A DNA stretch of 64,000 bases from Bisgaardia hudsonensis (GTDB lineage Bacteria; Pseudomonadota; Gammaproteobacteria; Enterobacterales; Pasteurellaceae). The translations under genes were made by a program, and so were the position numbers. Of this stretch, positions 39,765 to 50,081 are shown piece by piece. Numbering within the stretch: the stretch's first letter is position 1; each line of letters begins with the position of its first letter. The notes below the pieces were generated by a model, which saw only the letters and a program-made list of their open reading frames with translations, did no database searches and was not told the origin of the DNA. The stretch lies in NCBI RefSeq assembly GCF_004345785.1, contig NZ_SLXI01000006.1:1-64000 (forward strand), in the 5' to 3' direction.

Positions 39765-41684
39765 ATGATATTTTTTACAAATTTAACGTTGAAACGTGGA
39801 CAAACATTATTGCTAGAAGAAGCGAGTGCTTCGATTAATCCTGGGCAAAAAGTGGGATTAGTGGGTAAAAATGGTTGTGGTAAATCCTCCTTATTCGGTT
39901 TATTAAAGAATGAAATGGTGGCGGAAGGTGGTGAAGTTAATTTTCCTAACCATTGGAAATTATCTTGGGTAAATCAGGAAACCCCAGCATTAGAAACTCG
40001 TGCTGTAGATTATGTTATAGAAGGGGATAGAGAATATTGTCGCTTACAAAAAGAGTTAGAACTCGCCAATATCAATAATGATGGCAATGCCATTGCTCAT
40101 ATTCATGAACAACTCGATAATATTGATGCTTGGACAATACAAGCAAGAGCCTCAGCTTTATTACATGGTCTAGGTTTTGAACAAGAACAGTTACAATATC
40201 CTGTTAAATCTTTTTCAGGAGGATGGAGAATGCGTTTAAACTTAGCGCAAGCATTACTCTGTCCATCAGATTTATTATTATTAGATGAGCCGACAAACCA
40301 TTTAGATTTAGAAGCGGTGGTTTGGTTAGAACGTTGGTTGGTACAATATCAAGGTACTTTGGTACTGATTTCTCATGACCGTGATTTTCTTGATCCCATT
40401 GTTAATAAGATCCTACATATTGAAAATCTAAAATTAAATGAATACACCGGAGATTATTCGTCTTTTGAAATTCAAAGGGCAACCAAGTTAGCACAACAAT
40501 CGGCATTATATCGTCAGCAACAACAAAAAATTGAACATTTACAACAATATATTGATCGTTTTAAAGCTAAAGCTACAAAAGCAAAGCAAGCTCAAAGCCG
40601 TGTTAAAGCATTAGAACGAATGGAGTTAATAGCCCCAGCTTATGTAGATAATCCATTTACATTTAAGTTTAGGGATCCTATTTCCTTGCCAAATCCTTTA
40701 GTATCAATGAACAAGGTTGCTGCAGGTTATGGTGAACAACAAAGTGCGGTAGAAATTTTACAAAAAATTAAGTTAAATCTTGTTCCTGGCTCTAGAATTG
40801 GATTATTAGGTAAAAATGGAGCTGGTAAGTCAACACTTATTAAATTATTAGCACAAGAATTGCAACCATTATCAGGTGAAGTAACTTTAGCAAAAGGTGT
40901 TGAATTAGGTTATTTTGCTCAACATCAGCTAGATACTTTGAGAGCAGATGAAAGTGCATTGTGGCATTTGCAACACATTGCACCAGAGCAAACAGAACAG
41001 CAAGTGAGAGATTATTTAGGAAGCTTTGCTTTTCATGGTGACAAAGTTAAGCAACAAGTGGCTTCTTTTTCAGGTGGTGAAAAAGCACGTTTAGTATTGG
41101 CATTAATAGTTTGGAAACGTCCGAATTTATTACTACTTGATGAACCTACAAACCATTTAGATTTAGATATGCGTCAGGCATTAACGGAGGCGTTGGTCGA
41201 TTATCAAGGATCTTTAGTTGTGGTTTCCCATGATCGCCATTTATTGCGTAATACAGTGGAAGAATTTTATTTAGTGCATGATAAGCAAGTAGAAGAATTT
41301 AAAGGGGATTTAGATGATTATCAAAAATGGTTAAGTGAAATTGACATAAGATCTACATCAAAAGATATAGAAAATACAATCAATAATAACGAGAATACTA
41401 ACTTAAATCGCAAGGAACAAAAGCGTAAAGAAGCGGAGTTCCGTCAACAAACAGCACCATTACGCAAGAACTTAGAAAAGTTAGAAAAAGAATTAGATAA
41501 ACACTCATCATTGTTGAATGACATAGAAGTACAATTGGCAGATCCATTATTGTATGATACAGAAAATAAAGAAAAATTAACCGCACTTTTAGCTGAACAA
41601 GTGAAGTGTAAGAAAAGTCTAGAAATAATAGAAACAGAATGGATGGAAACACAAGAAATTTTAGAAAATATGCAACAAGCATAA
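39765..41684 (+). CDS. yheS: ABC-F family ATPase YheS
   Basis: 639 residues with two ABC domains and no membrane segments. NBD1 has GLVGKNGCGKSS and the signature FSGGWRMRLNLAQALL; NBD2 has GLLGKNGAGKST and FSGGEKARLVLAL. Both Walker B motifs read LLLLDEPTNHLDL. The linker and a charged C-terminal coiled coil (about 535-639) are those of ABC-F proteins, which act on ribosomes; YheS relieves stalling on difficult peptides. The frame is open from 39654, but I start at ATG 39765 because the fold begins there (MIFFTNLTLKRGQ). The upstream 37 codons are AT-rich and overlap the region after the terminator. Confidence 0.93.
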   Translation: MIFFTNLTLKRGQTLLLEEASASINPGQKVGLVGKNGCGKSSLFGLLKNEMVAEGGEVNFPNHWKLSWVNQETPALETRAVDYVIEGDREYCRLQKELELANINNDGNAIAHIHEQLDNIDAWTIQARASALLHGLGFEQEQLQYPVKSFSGGWRMRLNLAQALLCPSDLLLLDEPTNHLDLEAVVWLERWLVQYQGTLVLISHDRDFLDPIVNKILHIENLKLNEYTGDYSSFEIQRATKLAQQSALYRQQQQKIEHLQQYIDRFKAKATKAKQAQSRVKALERMELIAPAYVDNPFTFKFRDPISLPNPLVSMNKVAAGYGEQQSAVEILQKIKLNLVPGSRIGLLGKNGAGKSTLIKLLAQELQPLSGEVTLAKGVELGYFAQHQLDTLRADESALWHLQHIAPEQTEQQVRDYLGSFAFHGDKVKQQVASFSGGEKARLVLALIVWKRPNLLLLDEPTNHLDLDMRQALTEALVDYQGSLVVVSHDRHLLRNTVEEFYLVHDKQVEEFKGDLDDYQKWLSEIDIRSTSKDIENTINNNENTNLNRKEQKRKEAEFRQQTAPLRKNLEKLEKELDKHSSLLNDIEVQLADPLLYDTENKEKLTALLAEQVKCKKSLEIIETEWMETQEILENMQQA

Positions 41685-41736
41685 TTATAAATTTTGGAAT
41701 GAGTATCACAAAATTTAAAAAAGATAAAAAATATGC

Positions 41737-41765
41737 TTGATACTGTATATTAATACAGGTATTAT
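41737..41765 (+). promoter_or_regulatory. recA promoter with LexA (SOS) box
   Basis: TACTGTATATTAATACAGGT (41741-41760) matches the LexA target CTGT-N8-ACAG perfectly at both half-sites. It lies between TTGATA (41737-41742) and TATTAT (41760-41765), which are 17 bases apart, so LexA would occlude the promoter. The recA ATG is 40 bases on. Confidence 0.92.
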
Positions 41766-41804
41766 TATTTGAAAATTTATATAAACAAATTCTGAGGTAT
41801 TGAA

Positions 41805-42878
41805 ATGGCAACGGCAGAAGAAAAAGCAAAAGCACTTGAAGCAGCATTAGGGCAGATTGAAAAACAATTTGGTAAAGGATCAATAATGAAATTGGGGGAA
41901 ACTCAAACTCTCGATATTGATGTGGTTTCCACTGGTTCTCTTGGGCTTGATGTTGCGTTGGGTATTGGTGGATTGCCAATGGGGCGTATTGTTGAGATTT
42001 TTGGACCTGAATCTTCTGGTAAAACAACCCTTACTTTATCAGTTATTGCTCAAGCACAAAAAGAAGGAAAAACTTGTGCATTTATTGACGCAGAACACGC
42101 ATTAGATCCGATTTATGCTGCGAAACTAGGAGTCGATGTTAAAAATCTTCTTGTTTCTCAACCGGATAATGGTGAACAAGCATTAGAAATTTGTGATGCC
42201 CTTGTTCGTTCTGGTGCTGTTGATGTGGTTATTGTTGATTCTGTTGCAGCTTTAACACCAAAAGCTGAAATTGAAGGGGATATGGGTGATTCTCATATGG
42301 GATTACAGGCTCGTCTTATGTCACAAGCCTTGCGTAAGTTAACTGGACAAATTAAAAACTCGAACAGCTTGGTTATTTTTATTAACCAAATTCGTATGAA
42401 AATAGGGGTAATGTTTGGTAATCCTGAAACGACAACTGGTGGTAATGCACTAAAATTCTATGCTTCTGTGCGTTTAGATATTCGTCGTGTCGGTGCAGTA
42501 AAAAATGGTGAAGAAATCATTGGTAATGAAACGAGAGTCAAGGTGGTTAAAAATAAAGTGGCCCCTCCATTCCGTCAAGTTGATTTTCAAATTCTTTACG
42601 GGGAAGGTATTTCTAAATATGGTGAGCTAATAGATTTAGGGGTAAAACATAAATTAGTCGGAAAAGCTGGGGCTTGGTTCTCTTATGAAGGAGAAAAGAT
42701 TGGGCAAGGTAAAGCGAACGCTAAGGTATGGTTAATGGAACACCCAGAGAAAGCGCAGGAAATAGAAACAAAATTACGGGCGGAGTTATTAGCAAATCCA
42801 GATCAGACTTTATTGGCTGATATAGAGGAAGTTGTACAAGATGATGCATCAGTTAAAGATTTAGATACTGATTTTTAA
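41805..42878 (+). CDS. recA: Recombinase A
   Basis: 357 residues. The ATPase has Walker [10 protein letters not shown], Walker [10 protein letters not shown], loop L1 [23 protein letters not shown], and loop L2 in the stretch [22 protein letters not shown]. It forms filaments on single-stranded DNA for recombination, stimulates LexA self-cleavage and acts in natural transformation. Expression is governed by the LexA box at 41741-41760. recX follows after a terminator-like hairpin, as in many gammaproteobacteria. Confidence 0.99.
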   Translation: MATAEEKAKALEAALGQIEKQFGKGSIMKLGETQTLDIDVVSTGSLGLDVALGIGGLPMGRIVEIFGPESSGKTTLTLSVIAQAQKEGKTCAFIDAEHALDPIYAAKLGVDVKNLLVSQPDNGEQALEICDALVRSGAVDVVIVDSVAALTPKAEIEGDMGDSHMGLQARLMSQALRKLTGQIKNSNSLVIFINQIRMKIGVMFGNPETTTGGNALKFYASVRLDIRRVGAVKNGEEIIGNETRVKVVKNKVAPPFRQVDFQILYGEGISKYGELIDLGVKHKLVGKAGAWFSYEGEKIGQGKANAKVWLMEHPEKAQEIETKLRAELLANPDQTLLADIEEVVQDDASVKDLDTDF

Positions 42879-42901
42879 TTTATTTTGTGCTCTCAGTTTT
42901 T

Positions 42902-42944
42902 AAAAGTGTGGTTGAAAAGTGGATAATTTTAACCGCACTTTTTT
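42902..42944 (+). terminator. recA-recX attenuating terminator with USS arm
   Basis: AAAAGTGTGGTT / AACCGCACTTTT form a 12-bp stem (one G-U pair) followed by six T residues. The right arm contains a perfect USS (42932-42940) and the left a one-mismatch copy. It probably limits read-through from recA into recX. Confidence 0.85.
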
Positions 42945-43027
42945 ATAGCACTAATTTCTCTATACTCGTATATCAACAATGATAGAAATATTTTATATGA
43001 CATATTGATGAAACATAGGAAAAAGAA

Positions 43028-43483
43028 ATGTCGTCATTAGCTCTTGGATATGTATTAGGATTGCTTGCTAGAAGAGAATATAGCGAGTTTGAAATTCGTT
43101 GTAAAATGCAAGAAAAGAATTTTACAGAACAAGAAATAGAAGAAACACTTTTGCATTGTCAACAAAAGAATTGGCAGAATGATAAGCGATTTACCGAAAA
43201 TTACCTTTATTCGAAATCTAAAAAAGGTTATGGACTTAATCGTATTAAACAAGAATTAACTCAGTTAAAAGGTATTCAATCTGAAACAATTAACAAGGCA
43301 ATCATGGAAAGTGATATTGATTGGGGTAATATTGCCTTTGCTGTATTAAGTAAAAAATTTCCTTCCTTTCAAGAAAAACAAGATCTAAAAAGTAAGCAAA
43401 AAATTTGGCGCTATATGCTTTCGAGAGGATTTACAAAGGATGAATTTGCTCATTTCATTAATGAGGAACAAGATGATTGGTAG
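43028..43483 (+). CDS. recX: Regulatory protein RecX
   Basis: 151 residues, three-repeat helical protein. It starts SSLALGYVLGLLARREYSEFEIRCKM, the usual RecX opening (short domain with LARREYSxxELxxKL), and carries NDKRFTENYLYSKSKKGYGLNRIKQEL in the middle. It inhibits RecA filament extension. It is placed 150 bases after recA behind a terminator, so it is made at lower level. Confidence 0.93.
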   Translation: MSSLALGYVLGLLARREYSEFEIRCKMQEKNFTEQEIEETLLHCQQKNWQNDKRFTENYLYSKSKKGYGLNRIKQELTQLKGIQSETINKAIMESDIDWGNIAFAVLSKKFPSFQEKQDLKSKQKIWRYMLSRGFTKDEFAHFINEEQDDW

Positions 43484-43618
43484 TGCCAAATTAGTTTAAT
43501 AAATATTAACAGCAATACCTCTATTATTCTTCTTTATGCCCGCTCATCTCAATGGTAAACTAGCAACAATTTTTTATTTAAAAATACTTTTACAATTTTA
43601 TTGAATATAGGAATAACA

Positions 43619-45334
43619 ATGAGAGCAAGTAAATATTTATTCTCCACTTTAAAAGAAACACCAAATGATGCACAAGTTGTTAGTCATCAATTAATGTTAA
43701 GAGCAGGGATGGTTCGCCCATTAGCCTCAGGACTTTATAATTGGCTACCAACGGGACTGAAAGTCTTAAAAAAAGTTGAAAATATTGTGCGTGAGGAAAT
43801 GAACAAAAGTGGTGCGATTGAAGTTGAAATGCCAGTAGTACAACCTGCTGAATTATGGCAGGAATCTGCTCGTTGGGAGCAATATGGACCAGAATTATTG
43901 CGTTTCAAGGATCGTGGAAATCGTGATTTTGTTTTGGGACCAACTCACGAAGAAGTGATTACTGATTTAGTTCGTCGTGAAGTCAGTTCTTATAAGCAGC
44001 TACCATTAAATTTATATCAAATCCAAACTAAATTTCGCGATGAAGTTCGCCCTCGCTTTGGTGTAATGCGTGGTCGTGAATTTTTAATGAAAGATGCTTA
44101 TTCTTTTCATACAACAAAAGAATCATTACAAGAAACCTATGAGGTAATGTATCAAACTTATAGCAATATTTTTAATCGTTTAGGATTGGATTTCAGAGCG
44201 GTTCAAGCAGATACTGGTTCTATTGGTGGTAGTGCCTCTCATGAGTTTCAAGTATTAGCACAAAGTGGCGAAGATGATATTGTTTTCTCTACTGAATCTG
44301 ATTATGCCGCTAATATTGAATTAGCAGAAGCAATTACTGTTGGTGAGCGTCAAGCTGCAACAGCGGTAATGGAATTAATTGATACGCCAAATGCAAAAAC
44401 CATTGCAGATTTAGTTGAGCAATATAATTTGTCTGCCGATAAAATTATTAAAACGCTTGTAGTTAAAGGTGCAACAGAAGCACAACCTTTGGTCGCATTA
44501 ATTATTCGTGGTGATCACGAATTAAATGAGGTAAAAGCACAAAAATTACCAGAAGTTGCCGAACCATTAGAATTTGCTGATGAAGTAGTAATTAGAGAAA
44601 AAATAGGTGCTGGCGTGGGTTCATTAGGACCAATTAATTTAACTATTCCAGTTATTGTTGATCGTTCGGTCGCTATTATGAGTGATTTTGTTACAGGTGC
44701 AAATATTGATGGTAAACATTATTTCAATGTAAATTGGGAAAGAGATGTTCCTTTACCTAAAGTAGCTGATTTAAGAAATGTTGTTGAAGGTGATCCTAGT
44801 CCAGATGGTAAAGGTACCTTATTAATTAAACGTGGTATTGAAGTTGGACATATTTTTCAGCTTGGTGATAAATATTCAAAAGCAATGAATGCTACTGTTC
44901 AAGGGGAAGATGGTCGTTTAGAAACGATGATTATGGGCTGTTATGGTATTGGCGTTAGCCGTGTAGTTGCGGCTGCTATTGAGCAAAGTAATGATGACAG
45001 AGGAATTATTTGGCCTACCGATGCTATTGCGCCATTCACAGTAGCTATTGTTCCAATGAATATGCAAAAATCAGAAAGCGTTGCTAAATATGCAGAAGAA
45101 TTATACCGCACTTTATTATCTCAAGGTGTAGATGTTATTCTAGATGACCGTAAAGAGCGTCCAGGCGTAATGTTTGCGGATATGGAATTAATTGGTGTTC
45201 CGCATATGATTGTTATTGGTGAAAAGAATTTAGCTAAGGGTGAGATTGAATATAAAAATCGTCGTATTGGCGAAAAACAAATGATCAGTAAAGATCAGTT
45301 GTTAGATTTTATTAAATCACAAATTAATAAGTAA
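43619..45334 (+). CDS. proS: Prolyl-tRNA synthetase
   Basis: 571 residues, bacterial-type class II ProRS. It has [33 protein letters not shown], motif 2 around [26 protein letters not shown], an inserted editing domain (about 225-400) that clears mis-charged Ala, and motif 3 [17 protein letters not shown]. The ATG at 43619 follows TAGGAATAAC; an in-frame TTG six codons earlier is not needed. Length fits E. coli ProRS (572). A USS lies at 45105-45113. Confidence 0.98.
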   Translation: MRASKYLFSTLKETPNDAQVVSHQLMLRAGMVRPLASGLYNWLPTGLKVLKKVENIVREEMNKSGAIEVEMPVVQPAELWQESARWEQYGPELLRFKDRGNRDFVLGPTHEEVITDLVRREVSSYKQLPLNLYQIQTKFRDEVRPRFGVMRGREFLMKDAYSFHTTKESLQETYEVMYQTYSNIFNRLGLDFRAVQADTGSIGGSASHEFQVLAQSGEDDIVFSTESDYAANIELAEAITVGERQAATAVMELIDTPNAKTIADLVEQYNLSADKIIKTLVVKGATEAQPLVALIIRGDHELNEVKAQKLPEVAEPLEFADEVVIREKIGAGVGSLGPINLTIPVIVDRSVAIMSDFVTGANIDGKHYFNVNWERDVPLPKVADLRNVVEGDPSPDGKGTLLIKRGIEVGHIFQLGDKYSKAMNATVQGEDGRLETMIMGCYGIGVSRVVAAAIEQSNDDRGIIWPTDAIAPFTVAIVPMNMQKSESVAKYAEELYRTLLSQGVDVILDDRKERPGVMFADMELIGVPHMIVIGEKNLAKGEIEYKNRRIGEKQMISKDQLLDFIKSQINK

Positions 45335-45345
45335 TATTTCATTAT

Positions 45346-45387
45346 AAAAAAGTCCAATATATTTACAAAAGATATATTGGACTTTTT
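45346..45387. terminator. Terminator between proS and the DUF2254 gene
   Basis: AAAAAGTCCAATATAT / ATATATTGGACTTTTT, a 16-bp stem between convergent genes with T runs on both strands. Confidence 0.9.
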
Positions 45388-45397
45388 GTCAGTTGTA

Positions 45398-46648
45398 TTA
45401 TTTTGTTGTATCAAATAATTCGTTATATTTTTTCTGTAATTTTACTATATCAGGTTTAAATGTCATATTTTGATTTGCTCTTTCAAGGAGTTGTTCTGCC
45501 ATTGATTTTGCAGCAGAACAAATCTCTGGCTCTATTGGCAAATGATAAATACCTGAAAGTACTTTTAACATAACTAAGTTTATTTCTAATATTGAAGATC
45601 CATCTCTTGAAATTGGTGAAAAGCTATCAAAAATGAGATTTTTAGTTTTTAGAGGGATAATAGATAAGCGGTTATAGTCTTTTTGCCCAATATCTTCTGG
45701 GTCAGGTTTTGCATCAGCTAAGATCGACATTATTCCGGTCATCACTCGCATAGCCGTACCAGGATCATTGATAGCAGGTGATAACGCACGTTGTGCAGCC
45801 TCACTTAAAACAATAAATCCCCAATTAGGATCTTGGCTAAAATTTCTTTCTCTTTCAACGATAAAACTATTGGTTATTTTTTCGGTATTTTCTGGTTTAT
45901 CTTGTAGATAAGCTAGAACAGTATGCGGCATAATAAAATCACCCGGACGTACAAGTATATGAATATAAGTTTCTTCATCTTCTGCATAGCGTTGTAATGA
46001 TGCCATATCAATATGCGTAAGATAACCATTTTTATCTGAAATAATCGGTGTGATATTACCTGTTAGCTGAGCTTTCCAAGTTGCCCCCATATTAGGTTCT
46101 TCACGATAATGTGTTAATGATTGTTGTACAATATTCTGAATTTTATCTAAGGTGTTACTTAATCTTCCTAGTTGAGATAATGTAGAAACCCAACGGATTA
46201 AGGTTACAATTAAATAGACTAGTACAATAATTGTACTGATAAATAGTACAAATTTCCCATTCTGTTCATAAAAACCTGTACCTAAAGCTGTTTTGGCAAT
46301 GATTGCATAAATAAAAGCGGAAATAAAACTTGCAATAGCTTGTCTTGTCGCTCCGTCATTCATCAAGACATCTGTTGCTCTTGGGGTCACGCTATTTGCA
46401 GCAGAGGAAAAAGCAGAAACCATAATAGAAAGTGAAAAGGTGCTTACTGCTAGCATACTGGATGCAATTATTGCTAAAAGATCATCGAGAGTAGAGAGTT
46501 TTATCAAGGGTAAAATATCTTGAGGGAGAAAAATACCGGCTAAACGAGCAGCGAAGGCAAAAAAGACCGCAAAAATAGCGGAATAAGTTGGTGTTACCCA
46601 AAGTTTATTACTTGGTTTTTTTAGAATTAATAGTAAACGATACATCAT
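45398..46648 (-). CDS. DUF2254 family membrane protein
   Basis: 416 residues. Four transmembrane helices occupy the N-terminal part (about 20-155), including the family-typical STLDDLLAIIASSMLAVSTFSLSIMVSAFSSAANSVTPRA. A large soluble C-terminal domain follows with SEAAQRALSPAINDPGTAMRVM. These are hallmarks of DUF2254, a predicted inner-membrane family of unknown function. It lies alone, convergent with proS. A role in ion homeostasis is sometimes suggested, but nothing here proves it. Confidence 0.88.
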   Translation of the reverse strand: MMYRLLLILKKPSNKLWVTPTYSAIFAVFFAFAARLAGIFLPQDILPLIKLSTLDDLLAIIASSMLAVSTFSLSIMVSAFSSAANSVTPRATDVLMNDGATRQAIASFISAFIYAIIAKTALGTGFYEQNGKFVLFISTIIVLVYLIVTLIRWVSTLSQLGRLSNTLDKIQNIVQQSLTHYREEPNMGATWKAQLTGNITPIISDKNGYLTHIDMASLQRYAEDEETYIHILVRPGDFIMPHTVLAYLQDKPENTEKITNSFIVERERNFSQDPNWGFIVLSEAAQRALSPAINDPGTAMRVMTGIMSILADAKPDPEDIGQKDYNRLSIIPLKTKNLIFDSFSPISRDGSSILEINLVMLKVLSGIYHLPIEPEICSAAKSMAEQLLERANQNMTFKPDIVKLQKKYNELFDTTK

Positions 46649-46776
46649 ATTTTATTTCTCAGTAATAATAATGTTGATATTTTAGAAGATTATATATTTA
46701 ATTACTATCAAGCCACATATTAAATAGGAAATGTAGGAGGGATATTGGTATTTTTATAGAATATCTGCAATATATT

Positions 46777-46812
46777 ATAAAAAAGAGTGATAATTTTGAC
46801 TATTATCACTCT
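46777..46812 (-). terminator. Terminator of the hslV-sugE-hslU operon
   Basis: 11-bp stem AGAGTGATAAT / ATTATCACTCT with a 7-base loop, followed by seven U residues on the minus strand, 20 bases beyond the hslU stop. Confidence 0.9.
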
Positions 46813-46831
46813 GATACTATTTCAGTCTATC

Positions 46832-48169
46832 TTAAAGAATAAAACGACTTAAATCTTCGTTTTCTATAATTTCACCGAGTGCTTCTGTTACATAATTAGC
46901 ATCAATAATAACTTTCTCACCATTCATATCACTCGCATTAAATGAAATTTTATCCATAATGCGTTCCATTACAGTGTGTAAACGTCTAGCGCCAATATTT
47001 TCTGTTTTCTCATTTACTCTAAATGAGGCCTCAGCAATTTTTTTAATCGCATCTGGTGCAAACTCAATATCAACACCTTCAGTTTTCATTAATGCTTGAT
47101 ATTGCTCCGTTAAAGAGGCGTGTGGTTCAGTTAAGATTCGTTCAAAATCATTTGCGGTTAATGCTGAAAGTTCAACACGAATTGGTAAGCGTCCTTGTAA
47201 CTCTGGAATTAAGTCTGACGGACGAGCAACCTGAAAAGCACCTGATGCAATGAATAGGATATGATCAGTTTTTACCATACCGTGTTTAGTATTAACAGTT
47301 GAACCTTCAACTAATGGCAATAAGTCCCGCTGTACACCTTCACGAGAAACATCCGCACCACTATATTCCCCTTTTTTACAAATTTTATCGATCTCATCAA
47401 TAAATACGATACCATTTTGTTCTACTGCCGTGATAGCTTGTTGTTTTAGTTTGTCTGGATTAATTAATTTAGCCGCTTCATCATCAATTAACACTTTTAA
47501 CGCATCTTTTATTTTCATTTTGCGTTTTTTAGTTTTACCACTAGAAAGATTTTGGAACATTGATTGTAGCTGGTTTGTCATATCTTCCATTCCTGGGGGG
47601 GCCATTATTTCTACTCCAACAGATGGGCTAGCAACATCAATTTCTATTTCTCTGTCATCAAGTTGTCCTTCGCGTAATTTTTTTCGGAAGATCTGACGAG
47701 TAGTATTATTGCTAGAATCTTGAGTTTCCTCTACTTCTCCCCATTGATTTTTAGCTGGGGGAATGAGGGCATCAAGTACTCTTTCCTCTGCCATTTCCTC
47801 TGCTCGAAAACGATTTTTTTCGATCTCTGTTTGACGAACGAGTTTCATCGCACTATCTGTTAAATCTCGAATAATTGAATCAACCTCTTTTCCCACATAG
47901 CCAACTTCAGTAAATTTAGTTGCTTCAACTTTAATAAAAGGTGCGTTAGCTAATTTTGCTAAGCGACGAGCAATTTCAGTTTTACCGACACCAGTTGGTC
48001 CTATCATTAGAATATTTTTAGGTGTTACTTCGTGGCGTAATGGTTCTTGTAACTGCATTCTTCGCCAGCGATTTCTTAATGCTATAGCCACAGATCTTTT
48101 TGCTTCTGCCTGCCCGATAATATGTTGATCAAGTTCAGAGACGATTTCACGAGGGGTCATTTCAGACAT
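46832..48169 (-). CDS. hslU: HslU, ATPase subunit of the HslUV protease
   Basis: 445 residues, AAA+ Clp/HSP100 unfoldase. The N-terminus has [33 protein letters not shown], Walker [10 protein letters not shown], the pore loop [12 protein letters not shown] (GYVG), an inserted I domain (about 110-235), Walker [11 protein letters not shown] and the C-terminal sensor 2 segment [11 protein letters not shown]. The last residues EDLSRFIL are the tail that activates HslV. It lies 18 bases after the sugE-like gene, which separates it from hslV. Complete. Confidence 0.98.
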   Translation of the reverse strand: MSEMTPREIVSELDQHIIGQAEAKRSVAIALRNRWRRMQLQEPLRHEVTPKNILMIGPTGVGKTEIARRLAKLANAPFIKVEATKFTEVGYVGKEVDSIIRDLTDSAMKLVRQTEIEKNRFRAEEMAEERVLDALIPPAKNQWGEVEETQDSSNNTTRQIFRKKLREGQLDDREIEIDVASPSVGVEIMAPPGMEDMTNQLQSMFQNLSSGKTKKRKMKIKDALKVLIDDEAAKLINPDKLKQQAITAVEQNGIVFIDEIDKICKKGEYSGADVSREGVQRDLLPLVEGSTVNTKHGMVKTDHILFIASGAFQVARPSDLIPELQGRLPIRVELSALTANDFERILTEPHASLTEQYQALMKTEGVDIEFAPDAIKKIAEASFRVNEKTENIGARRLHTVMERIMDKISFNASDMNGEKVIIDANYVTEALGEIIENEDLSRFIL

Positions 48170-48187
48170 AATTTATTCCTTTTTTAT

Positions 48188-48508
48188 TTATTGCGAAGCC
48201 AATTTTAAGGTAATTACACCCGCAATAATCATTAATACACCAATAGTACGCCAGAAAGTTATTGCATCGTTATAGAACAATATTCCGACAATAAATGCAC
48301 CAGCGGCACCTATACCTGTCCAAACAGCATAAGCTGTTCCCATAGGAATTGATTTTTGAGCAATCCACAGTGCTATTCCACTACCTGTAATACAAGTGAT
48401 AGCAATAACTGTACCGATAATACGTGTTTCAATATTGCCCGCTATTTTTAAACCAATAGGCCAACCGATTTCGAGTAGCCCAGCAATAATTAAGTATATC
48501 CATGCCAT
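48188..48508 (-). CDS. SMR-family transporter, SugE/Gdx type
   Basis: 106 residues, four transmembrane helices, a small multidrug-resistance protein that works as a dual-topology dimer. MAWIYLIIAGLLEIGWPIGLKI has the essential Glu (residue 13), and the GWxxGLK pattern marks the SugE/Gdx branch (guanidinium export; quaternary amines in some) rather than EmrE. TAYAVWTGIGAAGAF is the second family signature. It sits between hslV (3-base gap) and hslU (18-base gap), on the same strand and surely in the same transcript, an unusual position. I see no guanidine riboswitch and no clear Shine-Dalgarno, so it may rely on coupling to hslV. Confidence 0.9.
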   Translation of the reverse strand: MAWIYLIIAGLLEIGWPIGLKIAGNIETRIIGTVIAITCITGSGIALWIAQKSIPMGTAYAVWTGIGAAGAFIVGILFYNDAITFWRTIGVLMIIAGVITLKLASQ

Positions 48509-48511
48509 TAT

Positions 48512-49036
48512 TTAAGGTAAAACTTCGATAGTAAAGTTAGTATTGGTAAATACGCAAATATCACCAGCAATTTTTAGTGATTTTTCTACTATTTCTTTTG
48601 CAGATAATTCCGTATTATCAACTAATGCTCGAGCTGCGGATAAAGCAAAATTTCCACCTGAGCCAATCGCAAGAATTTGATCTTCTTCAGGTTGAACTAC
48701 ATCGCCATTGCCAGTAATAATAAGACTTTCTTTTTCATCAGCAACAATTAGCATTGCTTCTAATTTACGCAATGCTCTATCCGTTCGCCATTCTTTTGCT
48801 AATTCCACCGCACTTTTCAATAAATGCCCTTGATGCATTTCTAATTTTCTTTCGAATAATTCAAATAAGGTAAAAGCATCTGCTGTTCCTCCAGCAAAGC
48901 CTGCTAAAACTTTATTATTATATAAACGGCGTACTTTTTTGGCATTCCCTTTCATCACTGTATTGCCGAGTGATACTTGACCATCTCCTCCTACGACAAC
49001 TTGCCCATTACGGCGTACGCTGACTATTGTAGTCAT
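48512..49036 (-). CDS. hslV: HslV, peptidase subunit of the HslUV protease
   Basis: 174 residues, N-terminal-nucleophile threonine peptidase. It begins [29 protein letters not shown]; after Met removal Thr2 is the catalytic residue. [31 protein letters not shown] and [16 protein letters not shown] follow as in the family. Twelve subunits form the chamber to which HslU delivers substrates. First gene of hslV-sugE-hslU. A sigma32-like promoter lies 37-64 bases upstream. A USS is present at 48807-48815. Confidence 0.98.
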   Translation of the reverse strand: MTTIVSVRRNGQVVVGGDGQVSLGNTVMKGNAKKVRRLYNNKVLAGFAGGTADAFTLFELFERKLEMHQGHLLKSAVELAKEWRTDRALRKLEAMLIVADEKESLIITGNGDVVQPEEDQILAIGSGGNFALSAARALVDNTELSAKEIVEKSLKIAGDICVFTNTNFTIEVLP

Positions 49037-49072
49037 AATTTCTTCCTTTTTAATTTATAAACTTGTTTATCT

Positions 49073-49100
49073 ATATGAGTGTAAAAATAGTATTTTCAAG
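49073..49100 (-). promoter_or_regulatory. Sigma32 (heat-shock) promoter for hslV
   Basis: On the minus strand CTTGAAA (49094-49100) is followed after 13 bases by ACTCATAT (49073-49080). The sigma32 consensus is CTTGAAA-N11-15-CCCCATNT: the -35 is perfect and the -10 matches CATAT with two changes. It fits hslVU as a heat-shock operon. Confidence 0.75.
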
Positions 49101-49231
49101 ATAATGTTAATTTATTTTTTATGTTAAGTATAATTTTCGATACGATAATTTTATTGAAAGTTGTTAAATATTCGCTAAATTTTTTGGAAAACTTTATAAT
49201 AAAATTCTCTTTTTTATGATGGTAGAATAAT

Positions 49232-50023
49232 ATGGAAATAATTAAACAAGATGATATAGGATTTTGGTTATTCACTCGCGATTTTCATATTTATTTAGTA
49301 AATGGTAATTTACCTCAAGGAAGAGCAGATGATTTTGAGCTAGTGAATCGAAAAGCAATGTGTATTGGTAAGTGGCAAGGGTTACCATTAATGCTTGTTG
49401 AGGAAATAGAAAATGATAATCGTGAATATGTTTCATTAAGGGATTTGCTTTATCTGCCTGAAAAACAATTTAATTTGTTAAATCGTGGCATCGAATTAAA
49501 TTATTTTTTAAAAAGTCACCAGTATTGCGGAAAGTGTGGTAGTAAAAATAATCTTACCCAAGATGAATGGGCGGTTCAATGTAGTAATGTAAGCTGTAAT
49601 TATCGTTGTTATCCCGTTATTTGTCCTTCAATTATTGTTGCTATTCGTCGTAATCAAGAAATTTTATTAGCAAATCATGTTCGGCATATTGATGGAATGT
49701 ACACGACTTTGGCTGGATTTGTTGAGGTTGGTGAACGTTTTGAGGATACGGTAGAACGGGAGATTTTTGAAGAAACGGGATTAAAAGTTAAGAATATTCG
49801 TTATTTTGGTAGTCAGCCTTGGGCATTTCCTAATTCTGAGATGGTTGGGTTTTTGGCGGATTATGATAGTGGTGAAATTTGTTTGCAAAAAGAAGAGTTA
49901 CGAGATGCAAGATGGTTTCGTTATGATGAAGAATTGCCAATATTACCACCAGAGGGTACTATTGCATTAAAACTGATTCAAGCTACATTAGAAATTTGTA
50001 AAAAAGAAGATAAATTAAGTTAA
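49232..50023 (+). CDS. nudC: NAD(P)H pyrophosphatase / NAD-RNA decapping hydrolase
   Basis: 263 residues. The zinc ribbon has CGKCG and a second pair CSNVSCNYRC (about 98-125). The Nudix box is a perfect GX5EX7REUXEEXGU in GFVEVGERFEDTVEREIFEETGL, and the NADH-specific SQPWAFPNSEMVGF follows. It splits NADH to NMNH and AMP and removes NAD caps from RNA. It begins the nudC-hemE-yjaG-hupA neighbourhood, same order as E. coli without nfi. Confidence 0.96.
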   Translation: MEIIKQDDIGFWLFTRDFHIYLVNGNLPQGRADDFELVNRKAMCIGKWQGLPLMLVEEIENDNREYVSLRDLLYLPEKQFNLLNRGIELNYFLKSHQYCGKCGSKNNLTQDEWAVQCSNVSCNYRCYPVICPSIIVAIRRNQEILLANHVRHIDGMYTTLAGFVEVGERFEDTVEREIFEETGLKVKNIRYFGSQPWAFPNSEMVGFLADYDSGEICLQKEELRDARWFRYDEELPILPPEGTIALKLIQATLEICKKEDKLS

Positions 50024-50081
50024 TTACACTATGTGCTGAACAATTTTCATTCAGCATAAACTAAAAAGGATATATAAAAGA

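Noticed and set aside
41398-42027. Minus-strand open frame (209 codons) across the yheS end and recA start
   Set aside because: Antisense to two certain genes and crossing the recA promoter; no family resemblance.
48188-48511. Guanidine riboswitch controlling the sugE-like gene
   Set aside because: Only 3 bases separate it from hslV, so there is no room for a leader; I saw no such structure.
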